This document shows positions 39,113-48,783 of a stretch of DNA of 64,000 nt, one piece after another. Source of the DNA: Paulinella micropora (lineage: Eukaryota > Cercozoa > Imbricatea > Euglyphida > Paulinellidae). The position numbers were made by a program, and so were the translations under genes. The stretch is taken from positions 1-64,000 of the forward strand of contig WBZZ01005895.1 of NCBI GenBank assembly GCA_019918135.1, written 5' to 3'. Numbering within the stretch: position 1 is the stretch's first letter; every line of letters starts with the position of its first letter. The notes under the pieces are model-generated. The model had not been told where the DNA came from. It was given only the letters and a program-made list of their open reading frames with translations, and searched no databases.

Positions 39113-41206
39113 ATGTTGCCCCCCGGCCCCGTCCGCCGGCCGCTGCTCTGCTGGCTGGGGTGGTGTTTCTGGGCCGCCGGCGCCGCCGAGTGCCCGTACC
39201 CGCCCCAGCAGCCGGCGGCGCCGGGCGAAGAGACGTGCCCCGGCAACGCCACCGTGCTCGAGCTCGCCATGGCCGCCCCGCACGACACGTTTGTGTGGCC
39301 GCTGTGGCCGCCCACCGCGGCGGCCCAGGCCGGCGGTGCCCCCACGCCGTTCACGGTCGACTGGGGGGACGGCTCGCCCCCGGCACAGTGCCTGGACGCA
39401 GGCGCCGCGCCCTGCTCGCACACGTACGCCGTCCCCGGCACGTACACGGTGACGGCGGACCCGGGCGGCTGCTACCCCGTGCGCGGCTGGGCGCTGACGC
39501 CGGCCTGGCACGCCGCGGCGCCCGCGGGCCTGCGGCTGAACGCGATCCTGTCCTGGGGGGGGCTGCGCTTCCACGAGACGAGCGGCTACCACCTGTACGC
39601 GGCGCGGGGGCTCACGTGCGTCCCCCCGTTGGCCGCGCTCCCGGACGCGGGCCTCGTGCGCGTCTGGGACTACAGCTTCGCCGGCCTCGTCACGCCGCTG
39701 TCCGACGTGAGCGAGGGGCTCAACGTGTCGGGCGCCGAGTCGGCGGTCGGCCTGTTCGAGGGCTCCGCTGGCCTGCGGGACCTGCGCGGCACGGGCGCGT
39801 GGGACACGCGCCGCCTGCGCAACGCCAGCCGCGCGTTCGCGGACCTGCCGGCGCTGACCGAGCTCGACCTGTCGCGCTGGGACACCGCGCGGCTCGAGGA
39901 CGTGGGCGAGATGTTCGTGGGCGGCGCGGCGCTCACGCGCACGGGGGTCGGCGGCTGGACGTCGTTGCCGGGCCTGCGGCGCTTCGCGGGGCTGTTCCTG
40001 GGGCTGGGCGGGGACTTCCGCGAGGCGTTGGCCTGCTGGTCGACGCCCGCGCTCGCGCCGGGCTCGCTCGACTGCACGCGGCTGGCGCCGTACACGGCCA
40101 TGAGCCAGGCGGACTGGCCGCCCGCGTGCTCGCGCTCGCTCTTCCTGGCACTCGTGCGGACGGGCTACCCCGGCACCGCGGCCGCGCTGGCGCTGAAGCC
40201 CATGGCCGTCCCCGGCCTGGCCGTCGACTGGGGGGACGGGTCGCCGCCCGCCCCGTGCGTGGACCTCGTCTGCCCGCACACGTACGCCAGCCCCGGTGAC
40301 TACTGGCTGCGCCTGAGCGGCCGCGTGAGCGGGTTGTGGTACGTGACCGGCGCGGAGGTAGTGGACGTGGTGGCGTGGGGCGACGTGCAGCTGTACCACC
40401 CCGTCGGCAGCAGTTCGGCGCTGTTCACGCGCCCCGGCACAAACACGGGCGCGGGCTCGCTGCGCTACCTAGCGCCCACGGCCGGCTCGCGCGCCCTGTG
40501 GGACGTCGCACCCGAGTTCCTGCTGTACCAAGCGAGCGAGTTCGTGGGCGACGCGCGCGACTGGGACTGGTCCTGGCTCACGCCCGCCACGCACCCCCGG
40601 GGCTTCGACCGGATGTTTGCCGGCTGCACAAGCTTTAACCAGGACCTCACGGGCTGGAACACGCGCGGCGTCGCGAGCCTGCGAGGCGCCTTTTGGGATG
40701 CGCCGGCCTTCAACGGCAGGGTCGGGGGCTGGGACACGAGCCAGGTCACCAGCCTGGCCTACACGTTCTCGGGGGCCAGCGCGTTCAACCGGCCGCTCGG
40801 CGCCTGGAACACTTCGTCCGTCACGACCATGGAGCGGGTTTTCGCTGACGCCCGGGCCTTCAACCAGGACATCAACAGCTGGAACACTAGCCGGGCGTGG
40901 AACCTGCAGGGGGCCTTTTACTGCCGGAGTCACACGTGCGCCTTCAACCAGCCCCTGGGCGCCTGGGACGTAACGAGGGCCGCGGCACTGCACCCCTCGT
41001 TATTCACCTTGTTCAACTTGTTCGGGGGCAACTGCGTCTTTGATCAGAACCTCACCGGCTGGAACCTGGCCGCGTCGCCGGCTGGCCCCGGCACGTGCAT
41101 GGCCATGTTCCAGGGGGGCGGCGCCTACGCGGTCGAGGTCGGCATCCGGCCGGATAACCTGCCGGTTGTCTGCCGCGGGCTGTACGTTCGCGGGTGTGGT
41201 AGGTAA
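39113..41206 (+). CDS. secreted adhesin-like protein 3 (PKD plus BspA/DUF285 repeats)
   Basis: 697 residues in one open frame from the ATG at 39,113. Signal peptide LLCWLGWCFWAAGAA, Cys-rich head, PKD-like domain 1 (FTVDWGDGSPP, HTYAVPGTYTVTAD), repeat block 1 (LFEGSAGLRDL, LDLSRWDTARLEDVGEMF), PKD-like domain 2 (LAVDWGDGSPP, CPHTYASPGDYWLRL), then DUF285 repeats (FAGCTSFNQDLTGWNTRG, FSGASAFNRPLGAWNTSS, CAFNQPLGAWDV) to the end RGLYVRGCGR. Long stretches are nearly identical at the DNA level to adhesin 2, so the duplication is recent. No membrane anchor. Likely secreted or particle-surface. The intact helicase gene converges on it with only 190 bases between stops. Confidence 0.88.
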   Translation: MLPPGPVRRPLLCWLGWCFWAAGAAECPYPPQQPAAPGEETCPGNATVLELAMAAPHDTFVWPLWPPTAAAQAGGAPTPFTVDWGDGSPPAQCLDAGAAPCSHTYAVPGTYTVTADPGGCYPVRGWALTPAWHAAAPAGLRLNAILSWGGLRFHETSGYHLYAARGLTCVPPLAALPDAGLVRVWDYSFAGLVTPLSDVSEGLNVSGAESAVGLFEGSAGLRDLRGTGAWDTRRLRNASRAFADLPALTELDLSRWDTARLEDVGEMFVGGAALTRTGVGGWTSLPGLRRFAGLFLGLGGDFREALACWSTPALAPGSLDCTRLAPYTAMSQADWPPACSRSLFLALVRTGYPGTAAALALKPMAVPGLAVDWGDGSPPAPCVDLVCPHTYASPGDYWLRLSGRVSGLWYVTGAEVVDVVAWGDVQLYHPVGSSSALFTRPGTNTGAGSLRYLAPTAGSRALWDVAPEFLLYQASEFVGDARDWDWSWLTPATHPRGFDRMFAGCTSFNQDLTGWNTRGVASLRGAFWDAPAFNGRVGGWDTSQVTSLAYTFSGASAFNRPLGAWNTSSVTTMERVFADARAFNQDINSWNTSRAWNLQGAFYCRSHTCAFNQPLGAWDVTRAAALHPSLFTLFNLFGGNCVFDQNLTGWNLAASPAGPGTCMAMFQGGGAYAVEVGIRPDNLPVVCRGLYVRGCGR

Positions 41207-41387
41207 GCCTTCTTGTGACACTGCCAGGCGCGCCGGCGCGCGGACGGGCGGGTCGGGCGTTAAACACTACGTTACTTACCGTGCTGCTCGTACAGGTCTT
41301 TTTCTGGCCGGCCAGTAATCCGGCGCCGGCAGGTTATTAATACTAGCACGCCACGCTCCCAGTCGTGTCTCTCTCCCTCGAACACCT

Positions 41388-41397
41388 TTTATTTATT
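41388..41397 (-). terminator. AATAAATAAA fused to the helicase stop
   Basis: On the minus strand the stop TGA shares its final A with AATAAATAAA, two overlapping poly(A) signals. The same arrangement survives in the relic at 35,694. Confidence 0.7.
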
Positions 41398-44300
41398 CAG
41401 ACCACACTAGGCTCGGCGCTATCGACGACGACGGGGGCTGTCGTGCTAGGCAAGTCCTGCTCGGTGATAACCGGGCCCAAGCAGCGCAGCAGGTCCTGGA
41501 ACGAACGTACTGTCTCGTAGTTGCGGTGGATCAGCTCCAGCACCCCGCTGACGACCGTGACCTCTTGCACCGTCTGCCGCCGCTGGCCGAGGCGGTTCAC
41601 CCGCGCCAGCTGTTGGCTGCGGGTGGCCTGGTTGCTGAGGTACACGCTGCTGACGGTGGCCCCGCAGCGTGTCAGGGTAAAGCCCTCGGCGAAGCGCAGG
41701 TAACCTACCACCACGTCATAGTCCGGGCACGCGCCCTTCGTCACCAGGCTGTCGGTGAACGTGAGTGGCGCCTGGGCCGACAGCGTGCACACCAGCAGGC
41801 CGGCCGCCGTCAGCAGCGGCACGAGCTTGGCCTGGTGCGCCCGGTCGCGCGCCAGCAGGTACACCGGACACCTGGGCTCCGCTCGCACCAGGGCCAGCGT
41901 CTCGCGGACGAGCACCGGGGTCACGGCCGCGTAGGCCCGCCGCAGCAGCTCCGGCAGCGGCACCCCGCGCTCGGCCGGCTGTTCCTCCGGCGGCGTCGCC
42001 AGCACGACCCGCTCCACCACGTGGACGCCGGTCTCGAAGCGGTTGTTCACGCAGCACGCAAAGGCCAGCAGCAGGTTGCGCGGGCCGACCGGGAACGGAC
42101 ACACGAGCTGCAGCCACTTGAGCAGGCCAAACAGCGACTTGTTCAGGACCGGAGTGCCGCTCAGCAGGAGCAGGTAGCGCGCGCGCGCGGCGACGGCCAG
42201 CGCGGAGCACGTCCGCTGCGTCGACACCGCCGAGGCGCGGTGGAACTCGTCACAGATGAACACGCTCTCGTGCGCCACTTGCAGCAGGGCGGGCCACTGT
42301 TCCCGCAGCCGGTCCTCGGGCACCAGGGCTACGTAGCCGGGCAGGGGTGCCTCGTGGCAGCGCACCGCGGCCGGCAGCCCGCGCCTCGTCTTGTCATAGA
42401 GCTGCACCCGGCTCGTAAACCGCTTGATCTCCCGGTACACCCCGTCCAGCGCGCTGACGGGCAGGGACCACAGGACGTAGCGCGGCGGCTCCGCGGCCCG
42501 CGCCAGCAGGCTCTGCACCAAGTACAGCGCGATACGCGACTTGCCGCTGCCGGCGTCCATCTTGAGCAAGTTGCGCTCGGGCCGCTCCAGCAGGGCCGCC
42601 AGCGCCTCGGCCTGGTGCTTGAAGGCGGGCTGCGGCTGCTCCTCGCCGAAGCCGACCCACTCGGCCGCGCGGGCCGTGGCCGGCCGGGCCCGGCGGGCCA
42701 GGCAGTCCGCCAGGCGCTGGCGCACCCAGCGCAGCAGCAGCGCATCGACGACCTCCAGCTTCTGCACGCACGCACTCAGCAGCCAGAGCCGGCCGCGCAG
42801 CAGGCCGCCCGTCTCCAGCAGCAGGCGCGCGGCCGCCGCCGAGTGCGGCGTCAGCAGGTTCCCGTCGGCGCAGCTGCCGTCCCGCAGGACCCGGGGCAGC
42901 CTGAGCTCGGTGCCCTGGAGCCACACCAGGGCCTCCTGCAGCACGGGCGGGCTGCTCTCGGCCCAGAGCTCCTCCAGCCGGGCCGCCGTGCCGGGCCCGA
43001 GCGGCAGGCGCAGCCGGGCCTCGCGCACGGCGGACCACGCCCGCTCGCCCTCCAACAGGAACTCGAGCTCGCCCAGCCACGCCGCCGGCCCGCCCGTGAC
43101 CGAGACCCGGCGCACGTCCGCCAGCCCGTGCGCGGCCGAGGGGGAGCGCAGGGCCCGGGCCTGGCCCGGGGCCACGGCGACGCCGGCCTGCAGCTTGGCC
43201 CAGAACCCAGCGCGGGCGGCCCGCTCCTCTGCCTCGGTCGGGGGCGGCGGGCTGCGCGCGCCGCGGCCCGCCGGCACGGGGACGACGAGGGGCAGCCCGT
43301 ACGGGTCGCGGGGGTTGAGGAACACGGCCAGGCGGTGGCCCGGCACGTCCTCGAACTCGTGCTGGCCCACGAGGGCGCTGAGCCACGCGTCCGGCAGCCG
43401 CAGGCTGGCCCAGCCCTCCCCCGCGGCGCGGCGCGTGCGCTGGTGCCGGGCCTGGCCCGTCAGTGAGGCGAGCACAAAGATCTGCGCGTCGCGCACGGCG
43501 CGGACAAAGGGGCGGGCGGGGTCCAGCGCGCGGCCCGGCACACGGCCGTTGGTGCCCGTGACGCGCACAAACAGGCGCTCCAGCGCGTGCGCCAGCGGCC
43601 GGGCCCGGTCCTCGCCGGACACGGGCAGCCACTCACCGCCGCCGGCCTTGGCCGGCAGCAGCAGCGGCAGGGTGCTGCAGCAGTGGTGGTCCAGGCAGTG
43701 CCAGGGCGGCATGGGCCACGCGCTGGCGGGCAGGCAGCGCTCGCGCGTGCGGGGCGGCGGCGCGGACGCCAGGCTGCGCAGGAGTTGGAGGTCGAACGGC
43801 AGGCCCCCCAGCTGGTCCAGCAGGCGCGACGCCCGCCGCCAGCCGGGCTCGGCGGCCGGGTCGTCGGGTGGCGGGAGCGGGGGGAGGCGGCCCCCGGCGT
43901 AGTACACCCAGGTGCAGTCGGCGCGCAGCCCCTGGACGGCGAAGCCGGCCCAGCGCCGCAGCAGCGCCACCGACGGCTTCCACTCCGGCACCTCGGTGCA
44001 CAGCAGCGCGTACGCGAGCAGCTCCTGCACCACCTCCAGCGGGGCGCTGGCGTCCTCGCAGAGCGTGATGGCCAGGCGCTTGCACAGGGACGTGGCCCCA
44101 CGGACAAACGCCTGCAGGTGGGGCACGAGGGAGCAGGAAGAGCGGCCGAGCGCGAGCACGGTGCCGCGGAGCAACGCTACGTCGGTCGGGTGCGCCGAGC
44201 CGTACCTGATCAGCTTCTGCAGCAGGGACTTGAGGTAGGCGGGGGACAGGTCCTGGAGCGGCACGCCCTCGGGCGCGGCGCGGAAGCGTCGGCGGTACAG

Positions 44301-45110
44301 GCGCCAGCCGCGACGGCAGGCGCGGGCGCCGGCGTCGGTGGCGGGCGCCTGGCGGGCCAGGGCCAGGGCACTGCGGTAGTCGTGCTCGGCGCCCAGGACC
44401 GCCAGTTCGGGCTCGGCCGCGGCCGTGGGCGCGAAGTCGAGGGCCACGGCGGCCCCGAAACCCCGCAGCTCGTAGTACTCCTGGCCCACGCCCAGGGGCA
44501 CGAGGCCTTGGGCCCGCACCTGCGCGGGCGTGAGTGTCGGGCGCGGCGGCAGCTGCTGCCAGCGCGAGGGGAAGAGGGCGAGGGTCTTGTGGCGGGCGTG
44601 TTCGCTGCTGCCGGGCTTGGCGCTGAAGCGGCCGTTGAATTCGGCCGGCGTCAGGCGCTGGCCCAGCAGGCGTGCCCCGGGCTGGTCGACGCGCGTGTGC
44701 AGGTCGTTGGTGGCGGCGCCGAGGTCCAGGAGCTCGACGTGGTGGCCCTGCCCCACGAAGGCCGTGTGGGCTTCCTGCGCCGACTGCCACCAGCCGACGA
44801 CTTGGTCCACGGACGGCAGAGCGCGGCGGAGCGCCGGCACGCCGTGGCTGAGCACACGGGCGGCCAGGGCGCGGAGTTCGTCGGGCCCCAGGCCGCGCAG
44901 GGCGTGGCTGTCGGGGCCCTGCGGGGCGGGCGGCGCGGGCGGGCCGAAGTGGACGCGCAGCTTGGCGCCCTTGACGCAGTCGTGGCGGCCGAGGAGGTCG
45001 GCGGACCAGCCACCGCCGCCACGGCCGGGTTCGGGCCAGATGCCCGTCACGTCACAGTACAGCGGGCGCAGGGCGGGGTCGGGGCGGGCCTTCTTGGGGG
45101 CAGGCAGCAT
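41397..45110 (-). CDS. SNF2-type (superfamily 2) helicase/ATPase
   Basis: 1,237 residues from the ATG at 45,110. The first 830 or so residues are unrecognised, apart from acidic and aromatic patches. The helicase core starts near residue 830: motif I MDAGSGKS (about 850), motif II DEFH (about 953), motif III LLSGTPVLN (about 985) and motif VI with QLARVNRLGQRRQT (about 1,173), the Q-x-x-R-x-N/H-R-x-G-Q form typical of SNF2 proteins. HQAEALAALL before motif I fits a Q-motif region. SNF2-type ATPases move along double-stranded DNA; viral versions act in transcription (pox NPH-I type) or chromatin handling. The huge N-terminal part is unusual. Relics of this gene lie at 30,864, 35,694 and 38,643. 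Confidence 0.88.
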   Translation of the reverse strand: MLPAPKKARPDPALRPLYCDVTGIWPEPGRGGGGWSADLLGRHDCVKGAKLRVHFGPPAPPAPQGPDSHALRGLGPDELRALAARVLSHGVPALRRALPSVDQVVGWWQSAQEAHTAFVGQGHHVELLDLGAATNDLHTRVDQPGARLLGQRLTPAEFNGRFSAKPGSSEHARHKTLALFPSRWQQLPPRPTLTPAQVRAQGLVPLGVGQEYYELRGFGAAVALDFAPTAAAEPELAVLGAEHDYRSALALARQAPATDAGARACRRGWRLYRRRFRAAPEGVPLQDLSPAYLKSLLQKLIRYGSAHPTDVALLRGTVLALGRSSCSLVPHLQAFVRGATSLCKRLAITLCEDASAPLEVVQELLAYALLCTEVPEWKPSVALLRRWAGFAVQGLRADCTWVYYAGGRLPPLPPPDDPAAEPGWRRASRLLDQLGGLPFDLQLLRSLASAPPPRTRERCLPASAWPMPPWHCLDHHCCSTLPLLLPAKAGGGEWLPVSGEDRARPLAHALERLFVRVTGTNGRVPGRALDPARPFVRAVRDAQIFVLASLTGQARHQRTRRAAGEGWASLRLPDAWLSALVGQHEFEDVPGHRLAVFLNPRDPYGLPLVVPVPAGRGARSPPPPTEAEERAARAGFWAKLQAGVAVAPGQARALRSPSAAHGLADVRRVSVTGGPAAWLGELEFLLEGERAWSAVREARLRLPLGPGTAARLEELWAESSPPVLQEALVWLQGTELRLPRVLRDGSCADGNLLTPHSAAAARLLLETGGLLRGRLWLLSACVQKLEVVDALLLRWVRQRLADCLARRARPATARAAEWVGFGEEQPQPAFKHQAEALAALLERPERNLLKMDAGSGKSRIALYLVQSLLARAAEPPRYVLWSLPVSALDGVYREIKRFTSRVQLYDKTRRGLPAAVRCHEAPLPGYVALVPEDRLREQWPALLQVAHESVFICDEFHRASAVSTQRTCSALAVAARARYLLLLSGTPVLNKSLFGLLKWLQLVCPFPVGPRNLLLAFACCVNNRFETGVHVVERVVLATPPEEQPAERGVPLPELLRRAYAAVTPVLVRETLALVRAEPRCPVYLLARDRAHQAKLVPLLTAAGLLVCTLSAQAPLTFTDSLVTKGACPDYDVVVGYLRFAEGFTLTRCGATVSSVYLSNQATRSQQLARVNRLGQRRQTVQEVTVVSGVLELIHRNYETVRSFQDLLRCLGPVITEQDLPSTTAPVVVDSAEPSVV

Positions 45111-45299
45111 CGTGAGCGACAGGCAGGGGATTCTGGCCGGCAGCAGGACGGCGCCGGTCGTCGTCCCGGGCGCCCCCCCCCGGCGCCCGCCCCGCGTGGG
45201 AGGAGGGGGGGGGGGCGCCCTCCCCTCTCCGCGCGCCGCTAGGCAGCGACGAGCGCGCGTGCCCCTCGTGCCAGGCGCGTGCCGGGGCGCGCGCGGATG
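45111..45299. other. leader of the helicase gene
   Basis: C-rich tracts and GCGCGC text upstream of the minus-strand ATG. Open in frame but low-complexity; judged non-coding. Confidence 0.5.
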
Positions 45300-45840
45300 C
45301 ACGGGGGGCGGGGGTGGACGCGGACGGCTCCCCCCCCCCCTGGCCTCCGCGCGCGGGCACTACTTGGACCCCCGGCCTCCCCCCCCGGCGCCCGGGGGGG
45401 TTGGCGACCCCACCCCCCCTCCCCGCCCGCGCCCGGCGTTTACCGGCAGGTTCCCGGGGACTGAGCGTGGACGAGGACGACCCCCCCCTGGCCGCCGCTC
45501 GCGGGCACTACTTGGACCCCCGCCCCCCCCCGGCGCCCGGGGGTTGGCGACCTCTCCCCCCCTCCCCGCCCGCGCCCGGTGTTTACCGGCAGGTTCCCGG
45601 GGACCGAGCGTGGACGAGGACGACCCCCCCCCCCCTGGCCGCCGCTCGCGGGCACTACTTGGACCCCCGGGGTGCTCCACCCGGCGCCCGGGGGTTGTCG
45701 ACCCCACCCCCCCTCCCCGCCCGCGCCCGGCGTTTACCGGCAGGTTCCCGGGGACCGAGCGTGGACGAGGACGACCCCCCCCCTGGCCGCCGCTTGCGGG
45801 CACTACTTGGACCCCCGCCCCCCCCGGGTGCGAGCGGTCG
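45300..45840. repeat. four tandem copies of a 130-150-bp GC-rich unit
   Basis: Each unit holds CGTTTACCGGCAGGTTCCC, then GAGCGTGGACGAGGACGA, a C run, CTGGCCGCCGCTCGCGGGCA and CTACTTGGACCCCCG. C-run length varies between copies. It lies in the 1.5-kb gap between the helicase and RING genes. Confidence 0.9.
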
Positions 45841-45984
45841 GCGGCAACCCCTTGCTCGGGGTTCAGGGGGTTCCCCCTTCAACCCCTCCCGGGGTCAGGG
45901 GGTTCCCCCCTTCCCTCAAGGGGATGCAAGTGACCCCCGGGGGGAGGGGTGGAAACCTCCCTTCCCCCGAGCGTCAACATGAAT

Positions 45985-46300
45985 CTATCCCCCTCTCGAA
46001 TGAGGACGATCCCCCCCTCTTGCCCCTCTCGAGAGTGAAGACGGCCCCCCTTCTTGTCTGTCTCAAGAGTGAAGACGACCCCCCCTTTTGCCCCTCTCGA
46101 AAGTCAAGACGCCCCCCCCCTCTTGCCCCTCTCGGGAGTGAAGATGGCCCCCCTTTGTTCCCAATCTCGAGAGTGAAGACGACCCCTCCCTGCTCCCAAT
46201 CTCGAGAGTGGAGACGACCCCCCCCCTCTTGCTCCCAATCTCGAGAGTGAAGACGATCCCCCCTCCTGTTCCTCTCACGAGAGTGAAGACGACCCTCCCC
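45985..46300. repeat. about nine tandem copies of a 36-40-bp unit
   Basis: Core CTCGAGAGTGAAGACGA followed by a C run and CTCTTGCTCCCAAT or a variant. It directly follows the larger repeat family, so two different minisatellites abut in one spacer. Confidence 0.9.
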
Positions 46301-46593
46301 GCCTGGAGGTGAGGCTGCTGCCTACCCCTTGGCCTCGTCCGGTCCACCGCAAGGCTCCTGCCACCCTCACCGTTATACGTCACGGCTAACACATGACCGC
46401 TGGATAGCTAGCCCCCCCTGGCACAAACTGTGCACCGGCGTGCCGGGGCCTATGTCAGTCCGGAGAGAGACGGACAGGTCGTAGTCTAGCCTTCCGGCAG
46501 GCCGCTCGGGAAGTTTTTATTATAATTACTCCAAAAACAGGCTGACTACTTTTTTTCTCTTCCTCTCTCTCTCTCGGTCCTGGGTAGGAGCCC
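46301..46593. other. 3' region of the RING gene
   Basis: Includes an AATAAA on the minus strand; otherwise nothing recognised. Confidence 0.5.
46516..46521 (-). terminator. AATAAA for the RING gene
   Basis: TTTATT on the plus strand, about 75 bases past the minus-strand stop. Confidence 0.6.
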
Positions 46594-48783
46594 TTAGCAA
46601 GGCTTCACGGCTGCTTGTATGACCGCACGGCAGCAGGGACACTGCTTCAGTCCCTGGGCACAATCCTGGCACACGCGCAGGTGGCAGCACGGCACAAAGA
46701 CGACGAGCGGCCCCGTGTCCCGGCCCGGTTCCTCAAGGCACACCACACACGACGGCCGCTGGAGCTTACGTTCTAGGTCGGAGACCTGAGCCAGCCGCTG
46801 AGCTAGGCCCTGCCGCAGGGCACCGACCGCGTCCACGTCATCCGCGTCTGGCCAGCGCTCGGGCCGGAGGCCGGCCAGCAGCCGTGCGGTCGCCCCGGCG
46901 CTCTCGACCGGCGCCGGGGCCGCCAGCGGCCCGGGGGCTAGCTCGTCCTTTCGTGCCGCCGCCGGCTGCGCCTGGGCCTTCGCCACCTGGGAGGCCAGCT
47001 CGTCCTTCTCCCGCCGCAGTGTGTCGACGACCGTCCGCAGGTCGTCCATGGACGCCCGCACCCTAGCCAGAGCCGCCTCGCCCGAGCGCAGCTCCTGCTT
47101 CTGCGCTTGTACGTCCCGGCGCACGGCCTGTGCCGACTCGACCGTCTGCTGAATCTTGTCGAGCGCCCGTTGCCCCGACCGCAGCTGCTCAGTCTGCGTG
47201 CGCAGGTCCCGGCGCACGGCGGCCACCTCGTTCAGGGTCTCGCGCACGGCGGCTTGCTTGCTAGCGAGCTGCCGAGTCACCCGGCCCAGCTCCGTCTGCT
47301 TAGTAGCTAGTTCTTCTTTGGTCCGCGCCAACTCTTGCCGGGCGCGCCTGACGCTGTTGCTAGCGCTTTGTTCATCGGCCCGCAGCTGTTCCACGGCCTC
47401 CCGTGCGTCCACGCACAGCCGCTGCAGGGGGTTGATAGGCTCAGAAGGTGCCTCGGCTGCCTGCCGGTGCCAGGCCCGCTCGCCCTCCTGGCCTAGGTAG
47501 TCCAGTGTAGCCGCCGGCGAGTGGAGGCCCCGGCCCCGCAGGTAGTTGAGCAGGGCCTCGTCTGTCTCCTGCCCCAACCCCGCCCACTTGGCGCCGGGCC
47601 GAGCTCCGTGGGCCAGGAGCACTTGTGCGAGGCAGCGCAGCAGGGGCAAGAGCTTGAGGCGGAGGCGGAAGGACGTTCCCTGGGGTTCCCAAGCCAGCAC
47701 GCACACGGTGTACAGCATTTCCGCCAGGACGGGGCCCGGCTGCGGGCCGGGCGCCGAACGCAGAAAGTAGTCTAGCAAGAACGGAGACTGCACGCACAGG
47801 GCTGCGCGGACCCAGGCCAGCCCGGACGAGCCCGTGGCCTCCGGCAGGCGGAGCACCTCCCCTGCCTCGGCCAGCAGCCGCACCAGGTCCTCCTGCCCTA
47901 GCAACAGCAGCCCCGCCCACAGGAACGCCACCACGTTCCTGGTAGCCAGCAGACAAGCACCCGTGTCGGGCCGCAGTCCGAGCTCGCGCATGAGGTCACA
48001 CATCAAGAGCTCGGCCCCGAAGACCGTCAGCACCTTGTGCCGCTGCTCGTGGCTCAGCTCCTGCAGGCGTTTCACGACCCGCCACAACGCTTCGGCCTTG
48101 GCGTACTGGGGTAGCCGGCGCAGCCGCCCCCAGACCGTAGCTAGGACTCGCAGCCACTCTAGCCACTCTTGTGCAAACGTCAGCGCGGGCATACTTTCGG
48201 ACCGAGCGGGCAGGCAGGCCAACGTTAGGCGCGCGGTGATGCCGCCCAGCACGGCCGCGTCCAACGCACACGTACTCCCCAGGTCCTGCAGGGCTTGGCC
48301 GGGCAGCGGCGAGGCCCGGACGGCGCCCGCCGCGAGCCTCTCATAACAATCCCAGAGGTCCCGCAGTCCGGGCGTGGCTCTTGGCCGCAGCAGCCACTGG
48401 CCCGTCTTTCTGTGCCAGAGGCTGAAGAACCCTTCGGCTAGCGCGAACGAACCATACGGGATAGCCACGCCAGCCGCGCGTGAGCTCAGCCACTCCGCGC
48501 ACTCGAGCGCCTCCTGTTCAGCGCTTTCGTAGCACTCCGCTGCCGCGGCGGGTTGGTCCTCCTCCAGGCACAGTTCGGCCAGGCGCGGCCAGGACGACGG
48601 ACCGGCGCCAAACAGGCACCGGCTCTGGAACAGGTAGCGGAGGGCGGTGGGCGGGGTGCGGCGCACTAGGTGGCGGAAGCTGGCTTCGAAGCCGTCGGGC
48701 CCACCCCTGAGCAGGAGCAGTAGTTCTACGGGGTCGCCCGGCTCGGCGGCGGTGGGGCAAGACGTAGTGACCGCTTGGCTCAT
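46594..48783 (-). CDS. coiled-coil protein with C-terminal BIRC-type RING finger
   Basis: 729 residues from the ATG at 48,783. Residues 1 to about 440 are helical, Leu/Ala-rich and unrecognised. Residues about 455-640 form a long coiled coil with a regular repeated pattern (ELARTKEELATKQTELGRV, RRDLRTQTEQLRSGQRAL). At about 682-727 is a RING: CVVC, fourteen or so residues, then CCHLRVCQDC, then CPCC, the spacing and placing seen at the end of IAP (BIRC) proteins. RING fingers of this type recruit E2 enzymes, and those at the C-terminus often dimerise. No BIR domain is seen. So it is a likely E3 ubiquitin ligase, and with SKP1 and the F-box-like proteins it adds a second ubiquitin route. Substrate unknown. 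Confidence 0.85.
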   Translation of the reverse strand: MSQAVTTSCPTAAEPGDPVELLLLLRGGPDGFEASFRHLVRRTPPTALRYLFQSRCLFGAGPSSWPRLAELCLEEDQPAAAAECYESAEQEALECAEWLSSRAAGVAIPYGSFALAEGFFSLWHRKTGQWLLRPRATPGLRDLWDCYERLAAGAVRASPLPGQALQDLGSTCALDAAVLGGITARLTLACLPARSESMPALTFAQEWLEWLRVLATVWGRLRRLPQYAKAEALWRVVKRLQELSHEQRHKVLTVFGAELLMCDLMRELGLRPDTGACLLATRNVVAFLWAGLLLLGQEDLVRLLAEAGEVLRLPEATGSSGLAWVRAALCVQSPFLLDYFLRSAPGPQPGPVLAEMLYTVCVLAWEPQGTSFRLRLKLLPLLRCLAQVLLAHGARPGAKWAGLGQETDEALLNYLRGRGLHSPAATLDYLGQEGERAWHRQAAEAPSEPINPLQRLCVDAREAVEQLRADEQSASNSVRRARQELARTKEELATKQTELGRVTRQLASKQAAVRETLNEVAAVRRDLRTQTEQLRSGQRALDKIQQTVESAQAVRRDVQAQKQELRSGEAALARVRASMDDLRTVVDTLRREKDELASQVAKAQAQPAAARKDELAPGPLAAPAPVESAGATARLLAGLRPERWPDADDVDAVGALRQGLAQRLAQVSDLERKLQRPSCVVCLEEPGRDTGPLVVFVPCCHLRVCQDCAQGLKQCPCCRAVIQAAVKPC

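Noticed and set aside
42541-45933. Plus-strand frames of 450-650 codons opposite the helicase
   Set aside because: The minus strand carries all the helicase motifs; the plus frames are GC-driven Arg/Gln/Ala text.
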